In this document: positions 26,859 through 35,084 of the stretch, one piece after another
Layout: each line of letters begins with the position of its first letter
How positions within the stretch are numbered: the first letter of the stretch is position 1
Assembly: GCA_028707275.1 (NCBI GenBank)
Contig: JAQTUP010000003.1
Location: forward strand, 186,001 to 250,000
Source: Gallionella sp.
GTDB taxonomy: Bacteria > Pseudomonadota > Gammaproteobacteria > Burkholderiales > Gallionellaceae
DNA: 64,000 nt
Direction: 5' to 3'
Notes under the pieces: model-generated
Database searches by the model: none
The model's input: only the letters and a program-made list of their open reading frames with translations
What the model was told of the DNA's origin: nothing
Program-made: the position numbers and the translations under genes

Positions 26859-29648
26859 TTAACCCTTGATTTGACTGCTCAGCAGCGCCTCGAACTGTTC
26901 GATGGGTATCGGCTCGCTGAACAGGTAGCCCTGGTAGTGGCGGCATCCGGCAGACAACAGGTACTGTCGCTGCTCTGCCGTTTCGACGCCTTCGGCAATG
27001 ACATCCAGTTTCAAACCATGCGCCATGGCGATGATGGTGGTCACAATGGCCTGGTCGCTGTCGTCGGTCGCGATGTCTCGCACAAATGACTGGTCTATTT
27101 TCAATTGATCGAGGGGCAATCGCTTGAGATATTGCAAGGACGAATAGCCTGTGCCGAAATCATCCAGCGACAGGCGGACGCCTAACGCCTTGATTGCGCT
27201 CATGGTCGCGATGGTGTCTTCGATATTCTCCAGCAAGGTGCTTTCAGTCAGTTCCAGTTTGAGTAAATGGGCGTTAATCGAATGACGCCCGACAGCGGCC
27301 TGTACCTGAGAGACAAAATCAGCCTGACGAAATTGTCTGGCACTCACGTTGACCGCGAGCGTAAGATTCCGGGTATCCGGATGTTGTTGCCATGCACGCA
27401 GTTGCACGCAAGCGGCCTCCAGTACCCATTGCCCGATGGGCAGTATCATGCCGGTTTCTTCTGCCAGTGCAATGAAATGGGCGGGCAATACCAGCCCGCG
27501 TTGAGGGGATATCCAGCGTATCAGTGCCTCGGCACCCGTCGGATGGTTGGTATGGTCGACCTGTATCTGGTAATACAGCTGCAACTGTTGCGTCTCAAGC
27601 GCGTCGCGCAACGCTTTTTCGAGTGCGGCGCGGGAATTGATGGATTCTTGCATCTTCGGGTCGAAGAAGCGCAGCGTATTGCGTCCGGCTTTTTTGGCCT
27701 GATACATGGCAATGTCAGCCTGCTTGAACATATCCTCTGTCGTCAGGGGGTGGGCGCCGAACAGGGTTGCGCCTATGCTGGGCGTGCTGTTGTACTCATG
27801 TCCGGCCAGTCGGTAGGGTTGCCTCAGGGTCTCCAGAATATGTTCGCCGTAGTTTTCGGTCTGCTCTGCGGCCTCGATGGCCTCTGTGCTCAAGTCTTCG
27901 AGCATGACCACGAATTCATCGCCCCCCAGACGGGCGACGGTGTCACCTTCGCGCATGCAGGATTCAAGACGCAGCGCTACTTGTTGCAGCAGCAAATCCC
28001 CGACGTTATGCCCCAGGGTATCGTTGAGTGTCTTGAAGTTGTCCAGGTCGATGAAAAGCAGCGCGCCGTGCCGGTCGTTGCGTGCGGTGAGGGCGACCGC
28101 CTGGCCAACCCTGTCCATGAGCAGCCGCCGGTTGGGCAAATGGGTGAGCGGGTCGTAGAAGGCCAGATCCCTGATTTTTTCCTCGTCAGCCTTGCGCTCC
28201 GTAATGTCTATGTGCGCCCCCACGTAATTGGTGACGCTGCCGTCAACGCCCTTTACGGCGGTGATGGTCAGCCACTTGGGATAGATTTCGCCATTTTTGC
28301 GTCTCTCCCAGACTTCTCCTTGCCATGATCCTGTTTGATCGATGCATGCCCACATTGCGGTGTAAAACGCCTCGTCATGGCGCGCTGAACGGAGCATGTG
28401 CTGCTTTTGTCCTGTGACCTCCTCAGGAGTGTAGCCGGTTTCGTCCACAAACGCCTTGTTCACCCGCATGATCACCCGGTTCGCATCGAGGATGATCAGG
28501 CTCTGTTGCGAGGCAAATGCCGTGGCGGCCACGCGAAGCTCAGCTTCGGACCGCTTGCGCCCCAGGGTGAACAGGGCAATCAGGCCGGCGGCCAGCGCCA
28601 GTGACAGATAGATAAAGATCAGCAAATGCCGGTTGCTGGTCTGGTTGTAGAAGGCGGCAGCTGACAGCACGTCCTTCGGGGTGAACGCCACAATCTTCCA
28701 GTAGTATTCATCCGATGACAGCGTGCGCAGGCTTGCGCCGCTGGTCATTTCAGACCCTGTGGAGGAGCGTTGCCCCGGGAACAGCGGGCGTATGGTGCCG
28801 TAGGTAAACAGGCCTTTTTCTGTCTGCAAGGAGCCCTCTTCATCGCCTGAGATGGTTTTCCACTCGTCGGCAAAATCGTGTCCGAAGGTGCGTTGTTGAT
28901 TGCCCAGAACAAAGCCCCATTCATCGGCATGATTGAGGCTGTTCAGCCAGTAGCCATCCCGGCTGAGCAGCATGCTTTGATGGTCGCCGCCAGGCATGGT
29001 CTTGCGAAAATCAAGTAGCAGATCGCGCCCGAAATAGCTGAACAGGATAATGCCTTTTTTGCTGCCCGCGCTGTCGAAAACCGGAGTTCCCAGGCGGATG
29101 ATGGGTTTGTGTGGAATTTCAATCTGCCCCTCCTCGACGTTCAGGTCCAGTGGCGAGACATATATTTCTCCACGGTTTAGTTTTACCGTGTCGTGAAAGT
29201 AATAGCGGGTGGATTTATCCTGTAAATCCTCGCGTGGAACGATCACAGGATCGCCGTTGTTATTGTCGATACGAATGATTTCATGACCGCTGTTATCCAG
29301 GTAGCGCACCTTGTCGTAGTAGCGTTTTTCCTTTACCAGCACCAAAAAGAAATCAGCCAGTGCTTCGCGTTGCTCTTCGCTGCCGGTATCCAGATACGAA
29401 CGCAGCATGGGCAGGCGGGCGATAAGTCTCAGATCGGAATCGACCATCTCAAGATTTTTCTTGGCACGCGCCTGGAATATCTTGATTTCGTTGCTCTCCC
29501 GATTCTTCCTGTTCTCCAGTTGCCTGTGTTCATCGTTCCGCGCGCTCAACAGCAAAATGATGGAAAGCACCGCCACGATGGGCAGGTAAATCAGCGCGAA
29601 GCGTTTGATCAGCGCGAGTATGGTGTTGTCAGGAAAATTTAGCGACAT
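26859..29648 (-). CDS. Membrane sensor with PAS, GGDEF and EAL domains
   Basis: A 929-residue cyclic-di-GMP enzyme. Transmembrane helix 1 (FALIYLPIVAVLSIILLLSA, about 12-31) and helix 2 (LLIFIYLSLALAAGLIALFT, about 344-363) enclose a periplasmic sensor region of roughly 300 residues, probably Cache-like. Then a PAS domain (VIMRVNKAFVDETGYTPEEV), a GGDEF domain with intact LGGDEFVVML, and an EAL domain with GAEALIRW, ELTESTLLEN and LDDFGTGYSSL, all catalytically complete by motif. Both synthesis and hydrolysis of c-di-GMP are possible. Convergent neighbours carry nothing related except the HD protein upstream. Confidence 0.9.
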   Translation of the reverse strand: MSLNFPDNTILALIKRFALIYLPIVAVLSIILLLSARNDEHRQLENRKNRESNEIKIFQARAKKNLEMVDSDLRLIARLPMLRSYLDTGSEEQREALADFFLVLVKEKRYYDKVRYLDNSGHEIIRIDNNNGDPVIVPREDLQDKSTRYYFHDTVKLNRGEIYVSPLDLNVEEGQIEIPHKPIIRLGTPVFDSAGSKKGIILFSYFGRDLLLDFRKTMPGGDHQSMLLSRDGYWLNSLNHADEWGFVLGNQQRTFGHDFADEWKTISGDEEGSLQTEKGLFTYGTIRPLFPGQRSSTGSEMTSGASLRTLSSDEYYWKIVAFTPKDVLSAAAFYNQTSNRHLLIFIYLSLALAAGLIALFTLGRKRSEAELRVAATAFASQQSLIILDANRVIMRVNKAFVDETGYTPEEVTGQKQHMLRSARHDEAFYTAMWACIDQTGSWQGEVWERRKNGEIYPKWLTITAVKGVDGSVTNYVGAHIDITERKADEEKIRDLAFYDPLTHLPNRRLLMDRVGQAVALTARNDRHGALLFIDLDNFKTLNDTLGHNVGDLLLQQVALRLESCMREGDTVARLGGDEFVVMLEDLSTEAIEAAEQTENYGEHILETLRQPYRLAGHEYNSTPSIGATLFGAHPLTTEDMFKQADIAMYQAKKAGRNTLRFFDPKMQESINSRAALEKALRDALETQQLQLYYQIQVDHTNHPTGAEALIRWISPQRGLVLPAHFIALAEETGMILPIGQWVLEAACVQLRAWQQHPDTRNLTLAVNVSARQFRQADFVSQVQAAVGRHSINAHLLKLELTESTLLENIEDTIATMSAIKALGVRLSLDDFGTGYSSLQYLKRLPLDQLKIDQSFVRDIATDDSDQAIVTTIIAMAHGLKLDVIAEGVETAEQRQYLLSAGCRHYQGYLFSEPIPIEQFEALLSSQIKG

Positions 29649-29740
29649 GCTGTTTTTCAGTGCGTGTGCGGTGATTACAGGCCGTCACCGCTCAGAGGAG
29701 CGTACGCCTTGTATCGCAAAAATAACTTCATGGGTTCGCC

Positions 29741-30685
29741 CTATTTAACAGGACGGTCAGAGGCCGCGCCTACCAGGGGTTCGGTCTTTTCGACAATTCC
29801 GCCGCGTTTGAGCATGGAAAGATGATTGACATCCTGGAGCGAGGTGATCTTGTCCAGGTAGGCGATATTCTTTTCGATGGCTTCAATATAGTAATTGCGC
29901 TCAACGCCATACCAGTCCTTGAAATGCAGCGCCAGTTTGCCGTTGATGCCGTCGAACTGGTCTCGCAGCCTGAGCCTGGTTGCTTCGTAAAATATCTGTG
30001 TGTTGCGCAACAGATCGTGGATATTCTGGTAGTTGCTAAAACGCGCTTCCTCGAATTCCAGATACAGGAACAGCAGTTTTTCCAGATAAGTCCGGTCTGC
30101 CATTTGCCCGGTCACATCGGCCGTGCCGAGAATTTTTCCGAGAAGCCGCGTGCGCTCGTCAGGGAACTGGATATCGCTGATATTCACCGCAGGATTGCTG
30201 CAAAGGATGACGGGTCTTATCCTCGCGGTCAAAGTTGCGGGCAGGTTTTTATCGATGACGTACTGCCGGAAGAATTCGATTCCGCGATCGACATGGCATT
30301 TGGTGTGTTGTGCGCCTGTGCCGGTTTCTTCGCCCTCGCGTTGCGCGTAGCCCACATCGTGCATCAGAGCGCCCATCATGACGATGGTTATTTCGTCGTC
30401 GGTCAGACATGTGCCGGAAAGGTGCACGCCGTGCATCAGCCGGGTTGCACACAGGAAAACATCCAGCGTGTGGTGCAGGTCATGGTATGGCGTTTTGATC
30501 GGGCAAAAGCCCTTGTATGCACCGCGAAACAAACGCACGACGTCATCGAACACGGTTTTGATGAAACTTACATCGTAAGTGGCGCTGATACGCCCGATAA
30601 TTTCCCCGGCTTTTTGCCAGACTTCATCCGGATTGTTGTTGGCGAAGAGGCGGCTGATTTCAGCAGAAGCAGGGTTGATTGCCAT
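29741..30685 (-). CDS. HD-domain phosphohydrolase
   Basis: A 314-residue cytoplasmic protein. The metal-binding HD signature is seen as YHDLHHTLDV near 88-97 and ALMHDVGYAQ near 131-140, with further His residues in GAQHTKCHVDRG. The YHDLHH...HD spacing recalls class I cyclic-nucleotide phosphodiesterases, but the substrate is not evident. It lies 92 bp upstream of the GGDEF-EAL gene on the same strand, so a signalling operon is possible. Confidence 0.75.
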   Translation of the reverse strand: MAINPASAEISRLFANNNPDEVWQKAGEIIGRISATYDVSFIKTVFDDVVRLFRGAYKGFCPIKTPYHDLHHTLDVFLCATRLMHGVHLSGTCLTDDEITIVMMGALMHDVGYAQREGEETGTGAQHTKCHVDRGIEFFRQYVIDKNLPATLTARIRPVILCSNPAVNISDIQFPDERTRLLGKILGTADVTGQMADRTYLEKLLFLYLEFEEARFSNYQNIHDLLRNTQIFYEATRLRLRDQFDGINGKLALHFKDWYGVERNYYIEAIEKNIAYLDKITSLQDVNHLSMLKRGGIVEKTEPLVGAASDRPVK

Positions 30686-31052
30686 AAGTAATAATCCTGA
30701 GAATCTTTATTGTTCGTGATTAACCTTAAAACCTTATTCCATCCGCGCCCGCCGACCTGTGGACAGGCAGTTTCCGGGATGGCCTGCTTTTTTTCAGGAT
30801 GATATAACAAAAACGCATATTTGGTCGTGTTTCGATTCAACGCCCCGGGGGCGCGACGCCGGTCAGCTCGAAGCGACGCGCAGCTTCCCCGCCGCCGTTG
30901 CATAATTTTCATGTGTTGCGTACTATCCGACACGCGCGCGATATTTTTTATCGACCACCTCCTGCCAGCAATGGCTCCTGTCTTTGCCCCGTCCGCCGTA
31001 ACATTCCGGGCGGGGGATTTTGCAAGAAGCTCTGTTCCATATATTTAAGACC
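30686..31052. other. Intergenic region upstream of the pigment operon
   Basis: A 367-bp divergent gap between the HD gene and the ACP gene. It must hold promoters for both. No convincing sigma-70 boxes, operator or hairpin stand out. The minus-strand frame across 30.57-30.93 kb has no coding character. Confidence 0.5.
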
Positions 31053-31343
31053 ATGCAAAACAACCTGAAACCAGTTATTTCCAGCACCGCCGATCTGCAA
31101 GATGAAGTTGCCCAATTGCTGGTCGAGTGTCTGAATCTTGATGTCACAGCAGATCAAATCACCCCCGACGCCCCTCTGTATGGCGACGGTCTGGGTCTTG
31201 ACTCGATTGATGTGCTGGAAGTTGCTCTGACAGTATCCAAGCGTTATGGCCTGCAACTGCGCTCCGACGGTGCGGATAACCGGCATATTTTCGGCTCGCT
31301 GCGCAGCCTTTGCGATTATATCGCAACGCACAGAACCCTTTGA
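31053..31343 (+). CDS. Acyl carrier protein of the aryl polyene locus
   Basis: A 96-residue ACP that carries the growing polyene as a phosphopantetheine thioester. The attachment serine is S51 in DGLGLDSIDVLEVAL. The start ATG at 31053 is preferred over one 11 codons upstream. Its TGA overlaps the ATG of the next gene by one base. First gene of the plus-strand pigment operon, in which nearly every junction overlaps. Aryl polyene loci typically have two ACPs; only this one is in the window. Confidence 0.88.
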   Translation: MQNNLKPVISSTADLQDEVAQLLVECLNLDVTADQITPDAPLYGDGLGLDSIDVLEVALTVSKRYGLQLRSDGADNRHIFGSLRSLCDYIATHRTL

Positions 31344-31969
31344 TGTTGCGTATTGCGCGCCCGCTGGTCATCGCTGCCGCAGTGATAGGCTATCCCTTGC
31401 TGGCGCATTACACCAATGAGCACGCGCACAGCGAGCAGTTAGGCGCGGTGTTGTCCGTCGCCCCCGTGCTCACGATTTCGTTTGTGCTGGCCTGGAACTC
31501 TGCCAGACGCCACGTCATGCTGGGCGCAACCGTGCTTGCGTGTTTTGCGCTCATGACGGTTTGGCCTTTGCTCCTGCAACATTACGGAGTGGTTTACTGG
31601 CTGGACCATGTGGGTATGCAGTTAGTTTTGCTGATGACTTTTGCCATCACCTTGTCAGGCGGGAGGCAACCGCTCTGCACTCGCCTCGCTGAGGCCGTGC
31701 ACCCGCCACTGACCCCCGCACATGAAATTTACGCGCGGAAGGTGACGGTTGCCTGGAGCCTGTTTTTTGCCGCGATGGCGTTAACCTCCACTTTGTTGTT
31801 TTTCCTGGCGCCTATGACGGTATGGTCGATTTTTGCCAATTTTATGACCTTGCCTCTGGTGGCCCTGATGTTCGTCGCCGAATACCGGGTGCGCAAATAT
31901 GCGCTGCCTGAGGTGAAGAATATCCACATCCTGGATGCCGTGAGGGCGTTCAGGGCGCCTGCTCGCTGA
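31343..31969 (+). CDS. Polytopic membrane protein of aryl polyene loci (COG4648-like)
   Basis: A 208-residue protein with about six hydrophobic helices (for example PLVIAAAVIGYPLLAHY, LSVAPVLTISFVLAW, MQLVLLMTFAITL, WSLFFAAMALTSTLLFFLA). It is recognised by its position between ACP and acyl ligase, where aryl polyene clusters carry a COG4648 membrane protein. Function unknown. Placed in the inner membrane. Confidence 0.72.
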   Translation: MLRIARPLVIAAAVIGYPLLAHYTNEHAHSEQLGAVLSVAPVLTISFVLAWNSARRHVMLGATVLACFALMTVWPLLLQHYGVVYWLDHVGMQLVLLMTFAITLSGGRQPLCTRLAEAVHPPLTPAHEIYARKVTVAWSLFFAAMALTSTLLFFLAPMTVWSIFANFMTLPLVALMFVAEYRVRKYALPEVKNIHILDAVRAFRAPAR

Positions 31970-31971
31970 AC

Positions 31972-33282
31972 ATGCTGCCCCTGATATTGCACCAGTCGCC
32001 AGAGGATATCGTCGCCTGGCGCGCGGACGGCGCCGTCACGCGGCAGCAGTTTCTCTTCGAGGTCGACCAGCTTGCCGCGCAGCTGCCGACAGGGGAGCAC
32101 CTGCTCAATATGTGCCGTGATCGTTACCGTTTCAGCGTAGGTCTGGCGGCGGCCATGGTGAGTGGCAAAGTCAGTCTGCTGCCCAGCGCTCATACCCCTG
32201 AAATGCTGCGCCAGATCAGGGGGCTGGCGCCCGACGTGTTTTGTCTGACGGATAACGAGCTATGCGCGCAGGATTTGCCCCAGGTGCAATACCCTGCTAT
32301 GGGCGCGTGCCCGGCGAGCGCACTGGCCGTCCCGCAAATCAAGGCCGCACAGCGTATCGCCGTGGTCTTTACCTCAGGCTCAACCGGCATCCCGCAGCCG
32401 CATCCGAAAACCTGGGGCGCGCTGGTGAGTTCTGTGCAGGCTGAGATCGCGCGGCTGGGGGTGGAGCGAGATTGCACCCTGATTGGCACCGTGCCGCCGC
32501 AACACATGTACGGATTTGAAACCACGATTTTGATGGCCTGGCTGAGCGGGTGCGCACTGAGCCATGCGCAGCCCTTTTACCCTGCTGACATTTGCTGTGC
32601 GCTGGAGGCCGTGCCCGCGCCTCGCGTGCTGGTGTCCTCGCCCCTGCATTTGCGAGCGCTGATAGCGTCCGGGCTGGTACTGCCCGACATTAAACAGGTG
32701 GTATCGGCCACCGCGCCGCTGCCGCTAAAACTGGCGCAGGACATAGAGTCGGGTTTTCATGCGCCGCTGTTTGAAATTTACGGCAGCACCGAAACAGGGC
32801 AGATCGCGGCGCGCCGCCCCGCTCACGGCCCCGCGTGGCAGTTGTTTCCGGGAATAAAACTGACAGTGGACGGCGAGTGCGCGCGTGCGCATGGCGCTCA
32901 CATCGGGGAGCCTGTCGCCCTGAGCGACCAGATCGAGCCGCTGACAGACGAGCATTTTTTGCTGCACGGGCGCATGGCTGATCTGGTCAATATTGCGGGT
33001 AAACGGCATTCTCTGGCGAGCCTTGACCATCTGCTCGGCAGCATTCCCGGCGTAGTCGACGGCGCCTTTTACATGCCCGATGAAACAGGTCACATCACCC
33101 GGCTTGCCGCGTGCGTGGTGGCACCACGGATGACGCCCTCCACCCTGTTGTCGGCGCTGCGCGAACACATAGATCCTGTTTTTTTGCCGCGCCCGCTGCT
33201 GTTTGTGGACGCGCTGCCGCGTAACAGCACCGGAAAATTGCCGCGTTCGGCGCTGCAGGCGTTGTTTCAGTCGCATGAATAA
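31972..33282 (+). CDS. Aryl/acyl-ACP synthetase (AMP-ligase) for the starter unit
   Basis: ANL-superfamily adenylating enzyme of 436 residues, shorter than acyl-CoA synthetases, as in aryl polyene clusters. It would activate a hydroxybenzoate starter and load it on the ACP. Motifs: phosphate loop VFTSGSTGIPQPHPKTWG near 125-142, A5 LFEIYGSTETGQIA near 261-275, and the catalytic lysine in NSTGKLPRSAL near the C terminus. Its starter is probably supplied by the chorismatase of the convergent operon. Overlaps the dehydratase gene by 8 bp. Confidence 0.88.
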   Translation: MLPLILHQSPEDIVAWRADGAVTRQQFLFEVDQLAAQLPTGEHLLNMCRDRYRFSVGLAAAMVSGKVSLLPSAHTPEMLRQIRGLAPDVFCLTDNELCAQDLPQVQYPAMGACPASALAVPQIKAAQRIAVVFTSGSTGIPQPHPKTWGALVSSVQAEIARLGVERDCTLIGTVPPQHMYGFETTILMAWLSGCALSHAQPFYPADICCALEAVPAPRVLVSSPLHLRALIASGLVLPDIKQVVSATAPLPLKLAQDIESGFHAPLFEIYGSTETGQIAARRPAHGPAWQLFPGIKLTVDGECARAHGAHIGEPVALSDQIEPLTDEHFLLHGRMADLVNIAGKRHSLASLDHLLGSIPGVVDGAFYMPDETGHITRLAACVVAPRMTPSTLLSALREHIDPVFLPRPLLFVDALPRNSTGKLPRSALQALFQSHE

Positions 33283-33583
33283 CGCGATGCGCTGGACGGT
33301 TCCTGTTTCTCACCCGGCCTTTGCCGGACATTTTCCGGGTATGCCCATACTCCCCGGTGTCGTGCTGCTGGACTATGCGCTGCAAATGATTTGCAGTCAC
33401 GAAGGAATGGCGCAGGAGTCGTGCGAGATCAGTTCGGTCAAATTTTTAAGTCCTGTCGGCCCCGGCGACGAACTGCTGATCCGGCACAGCGTGTCAGTTA
33501 ATGGTTCGATACGTTTTGAGATCGTGTCGGACGCGCGCAAAATTGCCAGCGGCAGTATTGCGCGGGCAGGAGACTCATCATGA
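33275..33583 (+). CDS. Hot-dog 3-hydroxyacyl-ACP dehydratase (aryl polyene type)
   Basis: A 102-residue FabZ-like dehydratase giving the trans double bond in each cycle. The active-site helix region HPAFAGHFPGMPILPG at about 14-29 includes the catalytic His. It overlaps the ligase stop and the next gene start (ATGA). A second, fused dehydratase occurs later in the operon, as expected for aryl polyene systems with two hot-dog enzymes. Confidence 0.85.
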   Translation: MNNAMRWTVPVSHPAFAGHFPGMPILPGVVLLDYALQMICSHEGMAQESCEISSVKFLSPVGPGDELLIRHSVSVNGSIRFEIVSDARKIASGSIARAGDSS

Positions 33584-34497
33584 CGACAGCTTCTGCCTGG
33601 GCTCAGACCCCTGAACGCAGCAACATGCTCATGTTGCGCCTCATGACCTGGCTTTCACTGCGCCTGGGGCGAGGCATATCGCGCCTCGTGCTGCACCCGA
33701 TCGCTCTTTATTTTCTGCTGTTTTCCCCTGCCAGTCGCCGCGCCTCGAACCGTTATCTCGTACGAGCGTTAGGCAGGCCTGCCCGCTGGCGCGATCTGTA
33801 CCGGCATTTTTTCACCTTTGCCGCCACCATCCACGATCGGGTTTATCTGGTCAACCGCCGTTTCGATTTGTTTGATTTTGAAGTGCATGGCGAGGACATC
33901 CTGCGGCTGGCCGACGGTCACGGCCTGTTTTTGATGGGCGCCCACCTGGGCAGCTTTGAAGTCATACGCGCGCTCGGGCGGATGGATGCGGGTTTGCGCG
34001 TCGTCATGCTGATGCACGAGGATAACGCGCAAAAAATCAACGCCATGCTGGGGGCGATCAACCGGGAAGCGGTGCAGGATATTATCGGCCTGGGACATAT
34101 TGATTCCATGCTCCGGGTGCGCGAGCGACTGGATGAGGGCTGCGTGGTCGGCATGCTGGTCGATCGCACGCCGGGCAACGACACTTTGTCTCCCGTGCAA
34201 ATCCTGGGCTGTCGCGCGAATCTGCCTTCGGGCCCTTTTCGTATGGCCGCTTTGTTGCGTCGCCCGGTGGTCTTCATGACCGGTTTGTACATGGGGGGCA
34301 ACCGTTATGTCATCCATTTCGACGTGCTGGCGGACTTCTCGTCTGCCGAGCGGGGTACGCGCGATGCACTCGTGCAGGCGGCCATCAGCCGTTACGCCGG
34401 ACTGCTGGATCAATACTGCCGCAAGGCGCCTTATAATTGGTTTAACTTTTTTGATTTCTGGCCGCCAGAGCCGGTTGTCCCCCCTGAAAAATCATGA
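33580..34497 (+). CDS. LpxL/HtrB-like acyltransferase
   Basis: A 305-residue lipid A biosynthesis-type acyltransferase: N-terminal membrane helix (LVLHPIALYFLLFSP, about 46-60) and the HX4E motif in GAHLGSFEVIRALG near 124. In aryl polyene clusters this family is proposed to transfer the polyene acyl chain to a lipid or sugar anchor at the inner membrane. Overlapping junctions place it firmly in the operon. Confidence 0.85.
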   Translation: MTTASAWAQTPERSNMLMLRLMTWLSLRLGRGISRLVLHPIALYFLLFSPASRRASNRYLVRALGRPARWRDLYRHFFTFAATIHDRVYLVNRRFDLFDFEVHGEDILRLADGHGLFLMGAHLGSFEVIRALGRMDAGLRVVMLMHEDNAQKINAMLGAINREAVQDIIGLGHIDSMLRVRERLDEGCVVGMLVDRTPGNDTLSPVQILGCRANLPSGPFRMAALLRRPVVFMTGLYMGGNRYVIHFDVLADFSSAERGTRDALVQAAISRYAGLLDQYCRKAPYNWFNFFDFWPPEPVVPPEKS

Positions 34498-35084
34498 TGA
34501 AACTGTCCTTTGTGCGCCGCTGTTCGCTGCCCTTCATTCTGGCGTTGCTGCTGCCAACATTCGGTTACGCCGCCGCCTGGGATATAGACCAGCTGATGCA
34601 TCGTCTTGCGCAAACCCGTGCCGACCATGCCAGTTTTGTCGAGAAGAAATTCATCGCCATGCTGGACAAACCGGTCGAATCCTCGGGGGAATTGTTCTAC
34701 AGCGCGCCCGATCGTCTGGAGAAGCGCACCCTGAAGCCCAGGCCCGAATCGATGACGGTGGAGGGGGGCGCGTTGATCATCGAGCGCGGACGCCAGAAAC
34801 ATCGATTGCAATTGCAGGATTATCCGGAACTTGCCGCTTTCATCGACAGCATACGCGGCACGCTGGCGGGGGACCGTCATGCACTGGAACGCAATTACCG
34901 GCTGAGTCTGGAGGGTACGGTCGAGCGCTGGACGCTGCAACTGTTGCCGGTGGAGATAAAAATGCAGGCCGTCGTCAAACGCATCCGTATTGCGGGGGAG
35001 GACAACGCCGTGCGCAGCATTGAAATCATTCAGGCCGATGGCGACAGCTCGCTGATGCTCATCGAAAAGTTGGCAACGCCGTGA
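34494..35084 (+). CDS. LolA-like periplasmic lipoprotein carrier
   Basis: 196 residues with signal peptide (LPFILALLLPTFGYAAA). Its LolA-type fold is visible as the QLMHRLAQTRADHASFVEKKF helix followed by the beta sheet with LFYSAPDRLEKRTLKPRPE. LolA-like proteins of these clusters are thought to ferry the lipidated polyene across the periplasm. Overlaps the acyltransferase and the MMPL exporter genes by four bases each. Confidence 0.82.
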   Translation: MMKLSFVRRCSLPFILALLLPTFGYAAAWDIDQLMHRLAQTRADHASFVEKKFIAMLDKPVESSGELFYSAPDRLEKRTLKPRPESMTVEGGALIIERGRQKHRLQLQDYPELAAFIDSIRGTLAGDRHALERNYRLSLEGTVERWTLQLLPVEIKMQAVVKRIRIAGEDNAVRSIEIIQADGDSSLMLIEKLATP